Source: Bacteroidota bacterium (GTDB lineage Bacteria > Bacteroidota > Bacteroidia > UKL13-3). Taken from it: a DNA stretch of 49,374 bases. A program made the position numbers and the translations under genes. This document shows positions 9,404 through 17,532 of this stretch, piece after piece; the first letter of the stretch is position 1, and every line of letters begins with the position of its first letter. Under the pieces are notes generated by a model. That model did no database searches and was not told where the DNA came from. It worked only from the letters and a program-made list of their open reading frames with translations. The stretch covers positions 1 through 49,374 of the forward strand of contig CANHVU010000025.1 of assembly GCA_947464275.1 (NCBI GenBank), in the 5' to 3' direction.

Positions 9404-9411
9404 TATTTTCG
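9404..9411 (+). promoter_or_regulatory. Candidate -7 box TATTTTCG upstream of mdh
   Basis: TATTTTCG differs from TAnnTTTG at one position and lies 57 bases before the mdh start. A TTG at 9387-9389 is only 14 bases away, shorter than the 17-23 usually seen, so the -33 element is doubtful. Confidence 0.35.
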
Positions 9412-9468
9412 CAGTGCAGTTTTTAAAACTGATTAATTCTCAAAAATTTAAATTCATACATACACAAC

Positions 9469-10410
9469 ATGACAAAAGTATCAGTTATTGGAGCAGGTGC
9501 GGTGGGTGCAACCACAGCCGATGTTATTGCTTATCGCCAATTGGCCGATGAGGTAGTTTTATTAGATGTTAAAGAAGGTTTTGCTGAAGGTAAAGCTTTA
9601 GACATTTACCAAACTACTTCATTATTAGGCATGAAAACACGCGTAAGTGGAACTACAAACGATTATAGCAAAACGGCTAATTCAGATGTGGTAGTTATTA
9701 CTTCAGGTATTCCTCGTAAACCAGGTATGACCCGCGAAGAGTTAATTGGTACCAATGCTAATATTGTAAAAACAGTTGCTGAAAATGTGTTAAAACATTC
9801 GCCAAACGCAATTATAGTAGTAGTTTCTAACCCAATGGATACTATGACTTACTTAGCTTTAAAAGCTACAGGCTTACCTAAAAACAGAATTATTGGTATG
9901 GGTGGTTTATTAGATAGCGCTCGTTTTAAAGGTTATTTAGGTTTAGCTTTAAACCAACCAACAGCCGATATTCAAGGAACAGTTATTGGTGGTCATGGCG
10001 ATACAACTATGATTCCTTTAACCCGTTTAGCTACTTTAAATGGTGTACCAGTTTCAAATACTTTAAGTGCTGAGCAATTGAAAGAAATTAGCGATGCTAC
10101 TATGGTTGGTGGAGCTACTTTAACCAAATTATTAGGTACTTCTGCTTGGTATGCTCCAGGTGCTGCTACTGCTTTATTGGTTGAAAGTATAGTACGCGAT
10201 CAAAAACGCGTGATGCCTTGCTGCGTATCTTTAGATGGTGAATACGGACAAAAAGATATTTGTTTAGGTGTTCCTGTAACTATTGGTAAAAACGGTTGGG
10301 AAACTATAGTTGATTATAAATTAACTGCTGAAGAGCAAGAATTATTCAACAAAAGCGCAGATGCAGTTCGCAATATGAATAATGTATTAAGCGAAATTGG
10401 CGTATTGTAA
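9469..10410 (+). CDS. mdh: Malate dehydrogenase
   Basis: A 313-residue NAD-dependent malate dehydrogenase, which interconverts malate and oxaloacetate in the TCA cycle. The N-terminal Rossmann motif GAGAVG (residues 8-13) is followed by an acidic residue ending beta-2 (LLDVKEG), consistent with NAD preference. The substrate and catalytic blocks are VVSNPMDTMTYLA (about 120-132) and GGHGDTTMIPL, which contains the catalytic His (about 174-184). Length and motifs fit the lactate-dehydrogenase-like bacterial MDH group. It is a single-gene unit with its own terminator downstream. Codon use is clean and conservative, as expected for a highly expressed gene. Confidence 0.96.
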   Translation: MTKVSVIGAGAVGATTADVIAYRQLADEVVLLDVKEGFAEGKALDIYQTTSLLGMKTRVSGTTNDYSKTANSDVVVITSGIPRKPGMTREELIGTNANIVKTVAENVLKHSPNAIIVVVSNPMDTMTYLALKATGLPKNRIIGMGGLLDSARFKGYLGLALNQPTADIQGTVIGGHGDTTMIPLTRLATLNGVPVSNTLSAEQLKEISDATMVGGATLTKLLGTSAWYAPGAATALLVESIVRDQKRVMPCCVSLDGEYGQKDICLGVPVTIGKNGWETIVDYKLTAEEQELFNKSADAVRNMNNVLSEIGVL

Positions 10411-10765
10411 TTTTTAGTCAAAAAAAGCAATTTGAATTAATTCAATAGTTATTGTTTTAACCAAGTTTATAACAAATTATATTAAATGAGTTCGGTAATT
10501 ATATCGAGCTCATTTTTTTTTGAAATTTTTTTGCCCAGAAGAATCAAATCAGAAGTGCTTTCTGTTTATGAATAATCCTTGTTAATATTGTTTTTCCTTG
10601 GTTAGTCCTAACTAATCGTATTTGCAAGGTTTATAGAAAACGTAAATGATGCAACAGCTTTTCTTTTAACATTATAATAATCAATAATGTTTAGATTGGG
10701 TTTCATTGAAATAAATTATGAATTATTTAACAGACAAATTTTTATACATCAATTGTTTTTATGAT
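10411..10765. other. Intergenic stretch of 355 bases
   Basis: Apart from the mdh terminator I see no gene, RNA or clear repeat here. The part from 10524 to 10765 is AT-rich, contains no convincing open frame and lies between two convergent genes. Confidence 0.6.
10484..10519 (+). terminator. Rho-independent terminator of mdh
   Basis: AAATGAGTTCG (10484-10494) pairs with CGAGCTCATTT (10505-10515) with one G-U pair, followed by a run of T residues. Confidence 0.8.
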
Positions 10766-11395
10766 TTAATATTCTGCCGAAATTGGGTATCTAAAGTAGT
10801 TTTCAAGCTTATTATCAAGCGAGTCTAAATATGAAATACTTTCATCATAAAAATGATAACTTGGCAATGGTTTTTTCAGATTCACCTTGTTACTCCAATA
10901 AACTTGGTTGGTTTTGCCTAATGTTCTTAAAAATCTATCACCAACTTTTATTCGTTTTAAATAAAACCCAACTCTAATTGTTTCAGAGTTTTGTAAATAC
11001 CAAAAGTATCTTGGATCAATAATGGTTGTTTGGAAAATAATTCTTTGATTTTGAAGCAAAAAACCTCCTTCTAATGTATTCCCATCGCAAACCACAACTG
11101 GTTTTTTAGTGAATGGTTCATATATAAAAGTTTCGTCAAATGAACAACTCATATAACTAATAGGAAATGTGTCTTTATCAAGGTTTTTGATGCTTATGGA
11201 TATGAAATATCCAGGCACTTTTTTACCAAGGCCAATACCCCAAATATCTTTCTTCAAAATCTCCAACTTCACATCAAGGTTATAAGTTAATGTATCTTTC
11301 AGTGTTGGAACTACAACTTTTTGTTCAACTGTTTTACCACAAGAAATCATTATTGCCAAAGTAAAAATACAAACGAATATTTGTTTTGATTTCAT
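10766..11395 (-). CDS. Predicted lipoprotein, function unknown
   Basis: A 209-residue protein with a type II signal sequence: a basic N-terminus, a hydrophobic core and a lipobox with Cys at residue 19 (MISCGK). The mature part is predicted soluble, with mixed beta content and many Lys, Tyr and Phe residues. I recognise no domain. It lies 48 bases downstream of the GNAT gene on the same strand and may be the last gene of the yraN-HMG-CoA lyase-GNAT group. Confidence 0.7.
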   Translation of the reverse strand: MKSKQIFVCIFTLAIMISCGKTVEQKVVVPTLKDTLTYNLDVKLEILKKDIWGIGLGKKVPGYFISISIKNLDKDTFPISYMSCSFDETFIYEPFTKKPVVVCDGNTLEGGFLLQNQRIIFQTTIIDPRYFWYLQNSETIRVGFYLKRIKVGDRFLRTLGKTNQVYWSNKVNLKKPLPSYHFYDESISYLDSLDNKLENYFRYPISAEY

Positions 11396-11443
11396 GAGGT
11401 TAAGTTTGCGTATAAACGAATTGTTGATTGGTTTATTATAATC

Positions 11444-11944
11444 CTATTCTACTAACAATTGCATCAAATTTACGTCTAACACTTTGTTAAACTTTACACC
11501 TACTTGTTTTAAAATGCCTACCATAAAAAAACCAAAATACTCATGCAGTTTGATACTAATATCATTACCTTCGGTAATGCGTGCTAAAACAGCTTTTATG
11601 CCATGTTTTATGCCTTGCTGCAAGCAATAATCCATTAAAGGTTTACTTAATTTTTGTCCCTTAAAATTTGGATGAAGGTAAATGCTAAACTCTGCAGTTC
11701 TGTCGTAAGCGGTTCTATCGCTATAACGTGTTAAACTTGCCCAACCAGCTATTTCATTGCCTATTTCGCAAACTACTACACAATACTTTTCATTATGCGC
11801 ATCAAACCAATCTGTCATTTGCGCTAACGTTTTTGGCTCAATATCAAAAGTAGCAGTACCATTTAAAACAGCATCGTTATAAATATAAGTTATATGCTGA
11901 ATATCGGTAATTTCAGCAAGACGTAAAGTGTAGTTAGTGTGCAT
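11444..11944 (-). CDS. GNAT N-acetyltransferase, phosphinothricin-acetyltransferase-like
   Basis: The 166-residue protein aligns by eye with the Pat/YncA branch of the GNAT family: LRLAEITDIQHITYIYNDAV near the start, a WF(D) block near 45-48, GWASLTRYSDR (about 66-76) and the acyl-CoA loop around HPNFKGQKLSKPLM. Members acetylate small amines such as phosphinothricin or methionine sulfoximine. The ATG at 11944 was chosen over the TTG at 11950; either way the start overlaps the end of the HMG-CoA lyase gene, which implies coupling. The substrate is unknown. Confidence 0.88.
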   Translation of the reverse strand: MHTNYTLRLAEITDIQHITYIYNDAVLNGTATFDIEPKTLAQMTDWFDAHNEKYCVVVCEIGNEIAGWASLTRYSDRTAYDRTAEFSIYLHPNFKGQKLSKPLMDYCLQQGIKHGIKAVLARITEGNDISIKLHEYFGFFMVGILKQVGVKFNKVLDVNLMQLLVE

Positions 11945-12794
11945 TTTCAAATACTTGATTGGCTAATTGCAAAGCATTTAAAAATTCTGTCTTGTTTAAG
12001 CCTGTTTGTAATTTTTGTTCTTCAAAATAAAAGAACATATTTTCGGTGGGCATATTTCCTGTTAAATCATCGGCTGCCATTGGGCAACCACCAAAACCTT
12101 TCATGGCGCCATCAAAACGCAAACAACCATTTTGGTAAGCTGCATCTATTTTTTCTTGCCAAGTATTGGGAGTAGTATGTAAATGTGCTCCAAACTCAAT
12201 GGTTTTAAAAGTTGGAATTAAGTGTTTGAATAAATAACTAATTGATTCCGGATTGGCAATGCCTATGGTATCGCTCAATGAAATAATTTTGATACCTAGC
12301 AAGTGCATTTCCATCACCCATTTTTCAACTATTTCGGTATTCCAAACATCGCCATACGGATTTCCAAAACCCATTGAAATATATACCACCAGCTCTTTAT
12401 TATGCTTAACACATAAAGCTTGAATGGCCTTTACTGTTTCTAAACTTTGGGCAATGCTGCTATTGGTATTGCGCATTTGAAATGTTTCGCTTATAGAAAA
12501 AGGAAAACCCAAATACTTAATTTGTTCATGTTGAACAGCATTTTCAGCGCCTTTTAAATTAGCTATAATGGCCAATAATTTACTTTTGGTATTGCTTAAA
12601 TCTAAACCAGCCAAAACCTCAGTGGTATCAGCCATTTGCGGAATGGCTTTTGGCGACACAAAACTTCCAAAATCAATGGTATCAAAACCGACTTTTAACA
12701 ATTGATTGATATAATTAATTTTGGTTTGAGTTGGAATAAAATTATGCAAGCCTTGCATGGCATCGCGTGGGCATTCAATTATTTTAATAGCCAT
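11934..12794 (-). CDS. Hydroxymethylglutaryl-CoA lyase
   Basis: A 286-residue TIM-barrel enzyme of the HMGL family, which cleaves HMG-CoA to acetoacetate and acetyl-CoA, the last step of leucine breakdown. Visible signatures are the N-terminal ECPRDAMQG (family form PRDGLQ), the metal-binding HLHT late in the barrel, and GGCPMA, which carries the loop cysteine that marks HMG-CoA lyases and separates them from isopropylmalate synthases. It lies three bases after yraN and overlaps the start of the GNAT gene. No other leucine-degradation gene is nearby. Confidence 0.92.
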   Translation of the reverse strand: MAIKIIECPRDAMQGLHNFIPTQTKINYINQLLKVGFDTIDFGSFVSPKAIPQMADTTEVLAGLDLSNTKSKLLAIIANLKGAENAVQHEQIKYLGFPFSISETFQMRNTNSSIAQSLETVKAIQALCVKHNKELVVYISMGFGNPYGDVWNTEIVEKWVMEMHLLGIKIISLSDTIGIANPESISYLFKHLIPTFKTIEFGAHLHTTPNTWQEKIDAAYQNGCLRFDGAMKGFGGCPMAADDLTGNMPTENMFFYFEEQKLQTGLNKTEFLNALQLANQVFENAH

Positions 12795-12797
12795 AAT

Positions 12798-13166
12798 TTA
12801 ATAAGTGGTATATGGATAAAATGCATCTTCAAAATGCAAAATTTCGGTTTCTTGTTTGGTTTTAATAATGGCAATAATATCGAAACGAATTTCGCTTTTT
12901 ATTGCATGTTTTTCTTGATACAAAACAGCAGCTTCCACCAATGTTTTTTGCTTGGCTTTACTTACTGCATTTTCAGGATTTACAAAATTACTTGAACGTG
13001 TTTTTACTTCTACTATTACCAAGCAGTTTTGGTGCTTTGCAATAATATCAACCTCTGTTTTTTGCTGTTGGTAGTTTCGTTCTAAAATTTGGTAACCCTT
13101 ATTCAACAAAAAGTCACAAGCTAATTGCTCTCCAATTTCACCTGTGACTTTATTGTTATGCTTCAT
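12798..13166 (-). CDS. YraN/UPF0102 family endonuclease-like protein
   Basis: A 122-residue protein with the UPF0102 fold, a restriction-endonuclease-like domain related to archaeal Holliday junction resolvases. Visible signatures are GEIGEQLACDFLLNKGYQIL (about 9-28), a TEVDIIAK block with acidic and Lys residues (37-44), and VIVEVKTRSS (50-59), which together give the E-D-ExK catalytic set. The cellular role of YraN proteins is unsettled. It is the first gene of a minus-strand group. Its upstream region is filled by degenerate repeats rather than a recognisable promoter. Confidence 0.92.
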   Translation of the reverse strand: MKHNNKVTGEIGEQLACDFLLNKGYQILERNYQQQKTEVDIIAKHQNCLVIVEVKTRSSNFVNPENAVSKAKQKTLVEAAVLYQEKHAIKSEIRFDIIAIIKTKQETEILHFEDAFYPYTTY

Positions 13167-13283
13167 TTTTTTTAGTTCTTAGTACTTTGTTCCTATTTCT
13201 TAGTACCTAGTTTTTAGTTCTTAGTTTTTATTAAATACAATCTATGGTCTATCAACTATGGTCCATCGTCTATCAACTAACCA
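13167..13283. repeat. Degenerate tandem repeats between yraN and fbp
   Basis: From 13168 to about 13228 the sequence is an imperfect run of TTAGTTCTTAGTAC-like units. From 13241 to 13281 it changes to imperfect units of CTATGGTCTATCAAC. The second type recurs inverted at 17350-17371. Unit spacing is irregular and spacers are absent, so this is not a CRISPR array. Confidence 0.75.
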
Positions 13284-14285
13284 CTACTTATTCATGTACT
13301 CAACTACTTTGTTCACCATATTTTTTGAACCCATAATAATTGGCACACGTTGGTGAATTGCTGTTGGTTCTACATCTAAAATTCTTGTTGTGCCTGTAGT
13401 GGCTAATCCACCTGCTTGTTCTGCTATAAAACTCATAGGAATTCCCTCAAATAATAAACGTAATTTTCCATTTGGGCTTTTAGCCGTAGGAGGATAAATA
13501 AATACGCCACCTTTTAACAAATTACGGTGAAAATCGGCTACCATTGAACCTATATAACGAGCTGTATAAGGGCGTCCGCTAGGCTTATCCGTTTCTTTAA
13601 CCCAAGTTAAATAATCCTTTACTCCTTGTGGAAATTCAGCAGCGTTACCTTCGTTAATGGAATAAATTTTACCATCTTCACTGGTTTTAATATCAGCATG
13701 ACTCAGGCAAAACTCGCCAATACTTGGATCTAAAGTAAAGGCATTTACACCATTTCCGGTACTAAATACCAACATGGTTGAAGTACCATAAAGTACATAT
13801 CCTGCTGCTACTAATTTATTACCAGCTTGCAATACATCTGCTTCTGTTGGCTCGGTGCCTTCAGGAGTTACACGTTTATAAATAGAAAAAATGGTACCAA
13901 TTGAAACGTTTACATCAATATTTGAAGAACCATCTAACGGATCCATACAAATTACATATTTTCCATTTTTAGAGAAAGTACCTTTTAATGGAATAATTCC
14001 TTCGTTCTCTTCGCTTGCAATTACGCAAACTTCCCCACCTTTACTAAAGGTAGAAATGAAAGTTTCATTACCAATAATATCTAATTTTTTTACATCTTCT
14101 TCTTGTACGTTAACACTTCCGTGGTCACCTAAAATATTGGTTAATCCGGCTTTGTTAACCTCTCTACTAATTATTTTAGAAGCAATTCCAATATCGCGTA
14201 ATAAACGAGAAAGTTCACCTTTTGCAAAGGGAAAATCTTTTTGTTTTTCAATAACAAACTGGCCTAGGGTAGTAACGTTTTCCAT
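13284..14285 (-). CDS. fbp: Fructose-1,6-bisphosphatase class I
   Basis: A 333-residue class I enzyme that hydrolyses fructose 1,6-bisphosphate to fructose 6-phosphate in gluconeogenesis. The metal-binding block [19 protein letters not shown] (about 111-129) is intact. Also visible are the upstream EENEG acidic region, [20 protein letters not shown] in the C-terminal half, and the KLRLLFEG block ending near the substrate site. Length is normal. The gene diverges from the GH92 gene across 280 bases. Repeats follow directly after its stop codon. Confidence 0.96.
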   Translation of the reverse strand: MENVTTLGQFVIEKQKDFPFAKGELSRLLRDIGIASKIISREVNKAGLTNILGDHGSVNVQEEDVKKLDIIGNETFISTFSKGGEVCVIASEENEGIIPLKGTFSKNGKYVICMDPLDGSSNIDVNVSIGTIFSIYKRVTPEGTEPTEADVLQAGNKLVAAGYVLYGTSTMLVFSTGNGVNAFTLDPSIGEFCLSHADIKTSEDGKIYSINEGNAAEFPQGVKDYLTWVKETDKPSGRPYTARYIGSMVADFHRNLLKGGVFIYPPTAKSPNGKLRLLFEGIPMSFIAEQAGGLATTGTTRILDVEPTAIHQRVPIIMGSKNMVNKVVEYMNK

Positions 14286-14451
14286 AAAATTTATTTAATA
14301 ATTTAAGCAATTATAATATAAACTATTTAAACTGCATATAGCCTTGACTAAAAGCAGCATTTGTTTATTAAATTTATTTGAAAAATGAGTAAAATATAAT
14401 GTCTCATAAAGTATAAATGAAAATAAAAATTATTTGATAATTATCTCGCGG

Positions 14452-14478
14452 AGACTTTATGCTGAAAAGTCTTTTTTA
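14452..14478. terminator. Weak terminator-like hairpin between divergent genes
   Basis: AGACTT (14452-14457) pairs with AAGTCT (14467-14472), followed on the plus strand by six T residues. The genes on either side point away from it, so its role is unclear. The remaining bases of 14286-14565 are AT-rich and show nothing else besides the -7 box at 14543. Confidence 0.35.
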
Positions 14479-14542
14479 TTTGAATACGTGACATGTTACA
14501 TCTCTACAAATGTTTTTAAATAATAAAATTTATAAAATTCCT

Positions 14543-14550
14543 TACTTTCG
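14543..14550 (+). promoter_or_regulatory. Candidate -7 box TACTTTCG
   Basis: TACTTTCG is one mismatch from TAnnTTTG and lies 15 bases before the GH92 start. The same sequence recurs in front of bamD. No -33 element is clear. Confidence 0.4.
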
Positions 14551-14565
14551 AATTTTTATAAAATA

Positions 14566-17328
14566 ATGAAAAAGATTTTCCTTAAACAATCATTTGCTTA
14601 TTGCCTTTTGTTCATTGCCTATTACTCACAGGCGCAAACCAATTATGCTAAAATAGTAAATCCTTTTATTGGCACTGGTGGACACGGACATACTTTTCCT
14701 GGCGCGGTAGCTCCTTTTGGAATGGTGCAGTTAAGTCCTGATACGCGCATCGATGGAAGTTGGGATGGTTGCAGTGGTTACCATCACAGCGATTCTGTTA
14801 TTTATGGATTTAGCCATACGCATTTAAGTGGAACAGGTTGCAGCGATTATGGCGATATTATGATTATGCCCATGATGGGTGAACCTAGTTTTGATCATAA
14901 AAAATATTCATCCAAGTATTCTCACCAAAATGAAAAAGCAAATGCTGGTTATTACAGTGTACATTTAGATGATGACGATATTGATGTAGAGTTGACAACA
15001 ACAACTAGAGTTGGTTTGCATAGATACACGTTTAATAAATCAGGTAAAATGAATATTATCTTAGATTTATTGCATCGCGATAAGTTGTTGGAAGGAAATA
15101 TTAAAATAGTAAATGGTACCACTTTAGAGGGTTATAGAAGAAGTGAGGCTTGGGCAAAAGATCAAATTGTTTTTTATAGAATTGAGTTTTCGAAACCTTT
15201 TACAGGTAGATCGTTGCGTAATGATGGAAAAGCTTTAGTTAACGCAGGTGCATTTGAATTTGATGTAAAAAAAGGCGAGCAAATTTTTGTAAAAGTTTCC
15301 ATTAGTGGGGTAGATGAAGAAGGTGCAGCTAAGAACATGCAAGCCGAATTGCCTCATTGGAATTTTGAAAAAGTAAGAACCGATTGTGAAGCTTTATGGA
15401 ATAAAGAATTAGATAAAATTCAAGTAAAAGGTGGCACTACCGACCAACAAGTTATTTTTTATACTGCGCTTTATCATTGTTTCATTCATCCAAGTATTTA
15501 TAACGATGTAGATGGAAGATACCTTGGCCGTGATATGAAAATTCATAAAGCAGAAGGTTTTAATTATTACACAGTTTTTAGTTTGTGGGACACATTTAGG
15601 GCATTACACCCTTTGTTTAATATTGTACAACGTGAACGAAACTTAGATTTTATAAAAACTTTTTTGGAGCAATACAAACAAGTAGGTCGCTTGCCTATGT
15701 GGGAACTTAGTAGCAACGAAACCAATTGTATGATAGGCAACCATGCCATCAGCGTTATAGCCGATGCATATGCAAAAGGAATAAGAGGTTTTGATACAAA
15801 ACTAGCCATAGAAGCATGCGATAAATCTATTCATAATTTCAAAAAATATGGATACCCAAGTTATTATCAAAAGGGATATTTATCTATTGAAGATGAAGGC
15901 GAATCTGTAAGTAAATCACTTGAATATAGTTACAATGATTGGTGTTTTTCCGAATTAAATAAATTTACTAATACATCATTATCATCATATCAAAATTATG
16001 TTGGAGAAAACTGGAAGAACTTGTTTAACCCTAATAATGGATTTATTCAGCCTCGTTCCAATGGTGGATGGTTGAAACCTTTTAATCCAAAAGAGGTAAA
16101 TAACCACTATACTGAGGCCAATGCTTGGCAATACAATTTCTTTGTTCCACAAGATGTGAAAGGCTTGATTGAAGTGTATGGAGGTAAGGCTAAATTTGAA
16201 GCTAAACTAGATGAAATGTTCAGTACTTCAAGTAAAACTGACGGTAGAGAACAAGCTGATATTACAGGATTAATTGGTCAGTATGCGCATGGAAACGAAC
16301 CAAGTCACCATATGGCTTATTTATATAATTTTATAGGTAAACCTGAGAAAACAGAACAAAAGGTAATACAAATTATTGATGAAATGTATTCAAATAAGCC
16401 TGATGGTTTGTCTGGAAATGAAGACTGCGGGCAAATGAGTGCTTGGTATGTTTTTAGTGCCATGGGTTTTTATCCATTTTGCCCAGGTGAAAATAAATAC
16501 GCTAAAGGAAAATCTATTTTTGATGAAGTATTAATTTTAGGTAAAAAGTTTGAATATACACCTACAACTATAGTTGGTGATACCAAATCAAGCAATAGTA
16601 ATTTTGAAATAAGCCCCATTATCGATGCTGAAAGAAAAATTTTTAAAGACAGTTTATTGGTTAATATGTATTCCCTAAATCCAAATAAACCAACTGTATA
16701 TTATACTATGGTTGGAGCAGATGAACATATATTAATGGAAACGCCAATTAAAGCATTCACAAAACCATTTTACATAAAAAATTCAGTTAAGATTCATGCT
16801 CATTCAGATAACAAAATAGAAAACTATTTAAATGAAGCATACTTCCATAAAATCCCACACAACTGGACAATAAAACTAAACTGCAAATACAACAAACAAT
16901 ACACTGCTGGTGGTGATGCCGGTATCATTGATGGTTTGTTTGGCTACAAGGATTGGCATAAAGGAGGTTGGCAAGGCTATCAAAGTCAAGACTTCGAGGC
17001 AGTTATTGATATGCAGGAAAGTAAAGAAATCAATGAAATTTCATCAAGTTACTTGCAGGATTCTCGCTCATGGATTTTATTGCCAAAAGAAGTGGAGTAT
17101 TTTGTATCGAACGATGGAATAAATTTTACAAGTGTGGCCAAAGTAGGTCATGATTTGGATTGGAAAACAGATGAAAAAATTTTAAAAAAATTAACCAATC
17201 AATTGCCTCAAAAAGTAAAAGCCCGTTACATAAAAGTTTTAGCTAGAAATTATGGTGCACTGCCTGAAGGACATTTAGGTTTTGGTGGAGATGCCTTTAT
17301 TTTTGTAGATGAAATTGAAGTGAAGTAG
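14566..17328 (+). CDS. GH92 alpha-mannosidase with C-terminal F5/8-type domain
   Basis: A 920-residue exported glycoside hydrolase of family GH92, calcium-dependent enzymes that trim alpha-linked mannose. The N-terminal sandwich domain opens with NPFIGTGGHGHTFPGAVAPF (about 32-51), a family hallmark. The (alpha/alpha)6 barrel contains GNEDCGQMSAWYVFSAMGFY (about 620-639), which includes the catalytic acidic residue. From about residue 780 to the end there is a discoidin-like (F5/8 type C) module that probably binds carbohydrate. The signal peptide (about 1-23) is encoded partly by a repeat found elsewhere in the window. No SusC/SusD pair is adjacent, so it is not in an evident polysaccharide utilisation locus. 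GH92 members often act on host or fungal glycans. Confidence 0.95.
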   Translation: MKKIFLKQSFAYCLLFIAYYSQAQTNYAKIVNPFIGTGGHGHTFPGAVAPFGMVQLSPDTRIDGSWDGCSGYHHSDSVIYGFSHTHLSGTGCSDYGDIMIMPMMGEPSFDHKKYSSKYSHQNEKANAGYYSVHLDDDDIDVELTTTTRVGLHRYTFNKSGKMNIILDLLHRDKLLEGNIKIVNGTTLEGYRRSEAWAKDQIVFYRIEFSKPFTGRSLRNDGKALVNAGAFEFDVKKGEQIFVKVSISGVDEEGAAKNMQAELPHWNFEKVRTDCEALWNKELDKIQVKGGTTDQQVIFYTALYHCFIHPSIYNDVDGRYLGRDMKIHKAEGFNYYTVFSLWDTFRALHPLFNIVQRERNLDFIKTFLEQYKQVGRLPMWELSSNETNCMIGNHAISVIADAYAKGIRGFDTKLAIEACDKSIHNFKKYGYPSYYQKGYLSIEDEGESVSKSLEYSYNDWCFSELNKFTNTSLSSYQNYVGENWKNLFNPNNGFIQPRSNGGWLKPFNPKEVNNHYTEANAWQYNFFVPQDVKGLIEVYGGKAKFEAKLDEMFSTSSKTDGREQADITGLIGQYAHGNEPSHHMAYLYNFIGKPEKTEQKVIQIIDEMYSNKPDGLSGNEDCGQMSAWYVFSAMGFYPFCPGENKYAKGKSIFDEVLILGKKFEYTPTTIVGDTKSSNSNFEISPIIDAERKIFKDSLLVNMYSLNPNKPTVYYTMVGADEHILMETPIKAFTKPFYIKNSVKIHAHSDNKIENYLNEAYFHKIPHNWTIKLNCKYNKQYTAGGDAGIIDGLFGYKDWHKGGWQGYQSQDFEAVIDMQESKEINEISSSYLQDSRSWILLPKEVEYFVSNDGINFTSVAKVGHDLDWKTDEKILKKLTNQLPQKVKARYIKVLARNYGALPEGHLGFGGDAFIFVDEIEVK
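14592..14624 (+). repeat. Repeat-derived signal peptide core of the GH92 gene
   Basis: TTGCTTATTGCC (14594-14605) and TTCATTGCCTATTAC (14611-14625) encode the hydrophobic part of the signal peptide (FAYCLLFIAYY). The 12-mer TTGCTTATTGCC recurs at about 36075-36086 and, inverted, near 35543. Confidence 0.6.
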
Positions 17329-17340
17329 TTTATAGTTGTT

Positions 17341-17371
17341 GGTTGTCAGTTGATAGACCATAGACCATGGT
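17341..17371. repeat. GTTGATAGACCATAG-type repeat after the GH92 gene
   Basis: GTTGATAGACCATAGACC lies about 20 bases after the stop codon. It matches, in the same sense relative to the upstream gene, the sequence that follows the fbp stop codon (13241-13281 on the opposite strand). Confidence 0.6.
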
Positions 17372-17382
17372 TTACATTAATA

Positions 17383-17428
17383 CACTTCGACAAGCTCAGT
17401 GTCCCTGGTCATTGAGCTTGTCGAAATG
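17383..17428. repeat. REP-like hairpin, CTTCGACAAGCTCA type
   Basis: CACTTCGACAAGCTCAGTG (17383-17401) is an inverted repeat of CATTGAGCTTGTCGAAATG (17410-17428) with two mismatches and an eight-base loop. It sits between the GH92 gene and the convergent DUF4835 gene and may also stop transcription from both sides. I remember such hairpins as common in Bacteroidota intergenic DNA, but only one copy is present here. Confidence 0.7.
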
Positions 17429-17502
17429 ATTTGTAGAACGTAGAATAAAGCCTGTCTAAATAACTTTTTGATTGTTAAATCTAGAAATAACAAAGAATAC
17501 CT

Positions 17503-17532
17503 AATTCACAATTCAACATTCAACATTCAAAA
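17503..17532. repeat. CAATTCAACATT-type degenerate repeat
   Basis: Imperfect tandem units of AATTCACAATTCAACATTC fill the last 30 bases before the stop codon of the convergent DUF4835 gene. Confidence 0.5.

Noticed and set aside
11945-11950. TTG start for the GNAT gene two codons upstream
   Set aside because: An ATG immediately follows and gives a normal N-terminus; the difference is only two residues.
13167-13283. Possible CRISPR-like array
   Set aside because: Units are imperfect, of irregular spacing, without unique spacers, and no cas gene is in the window.
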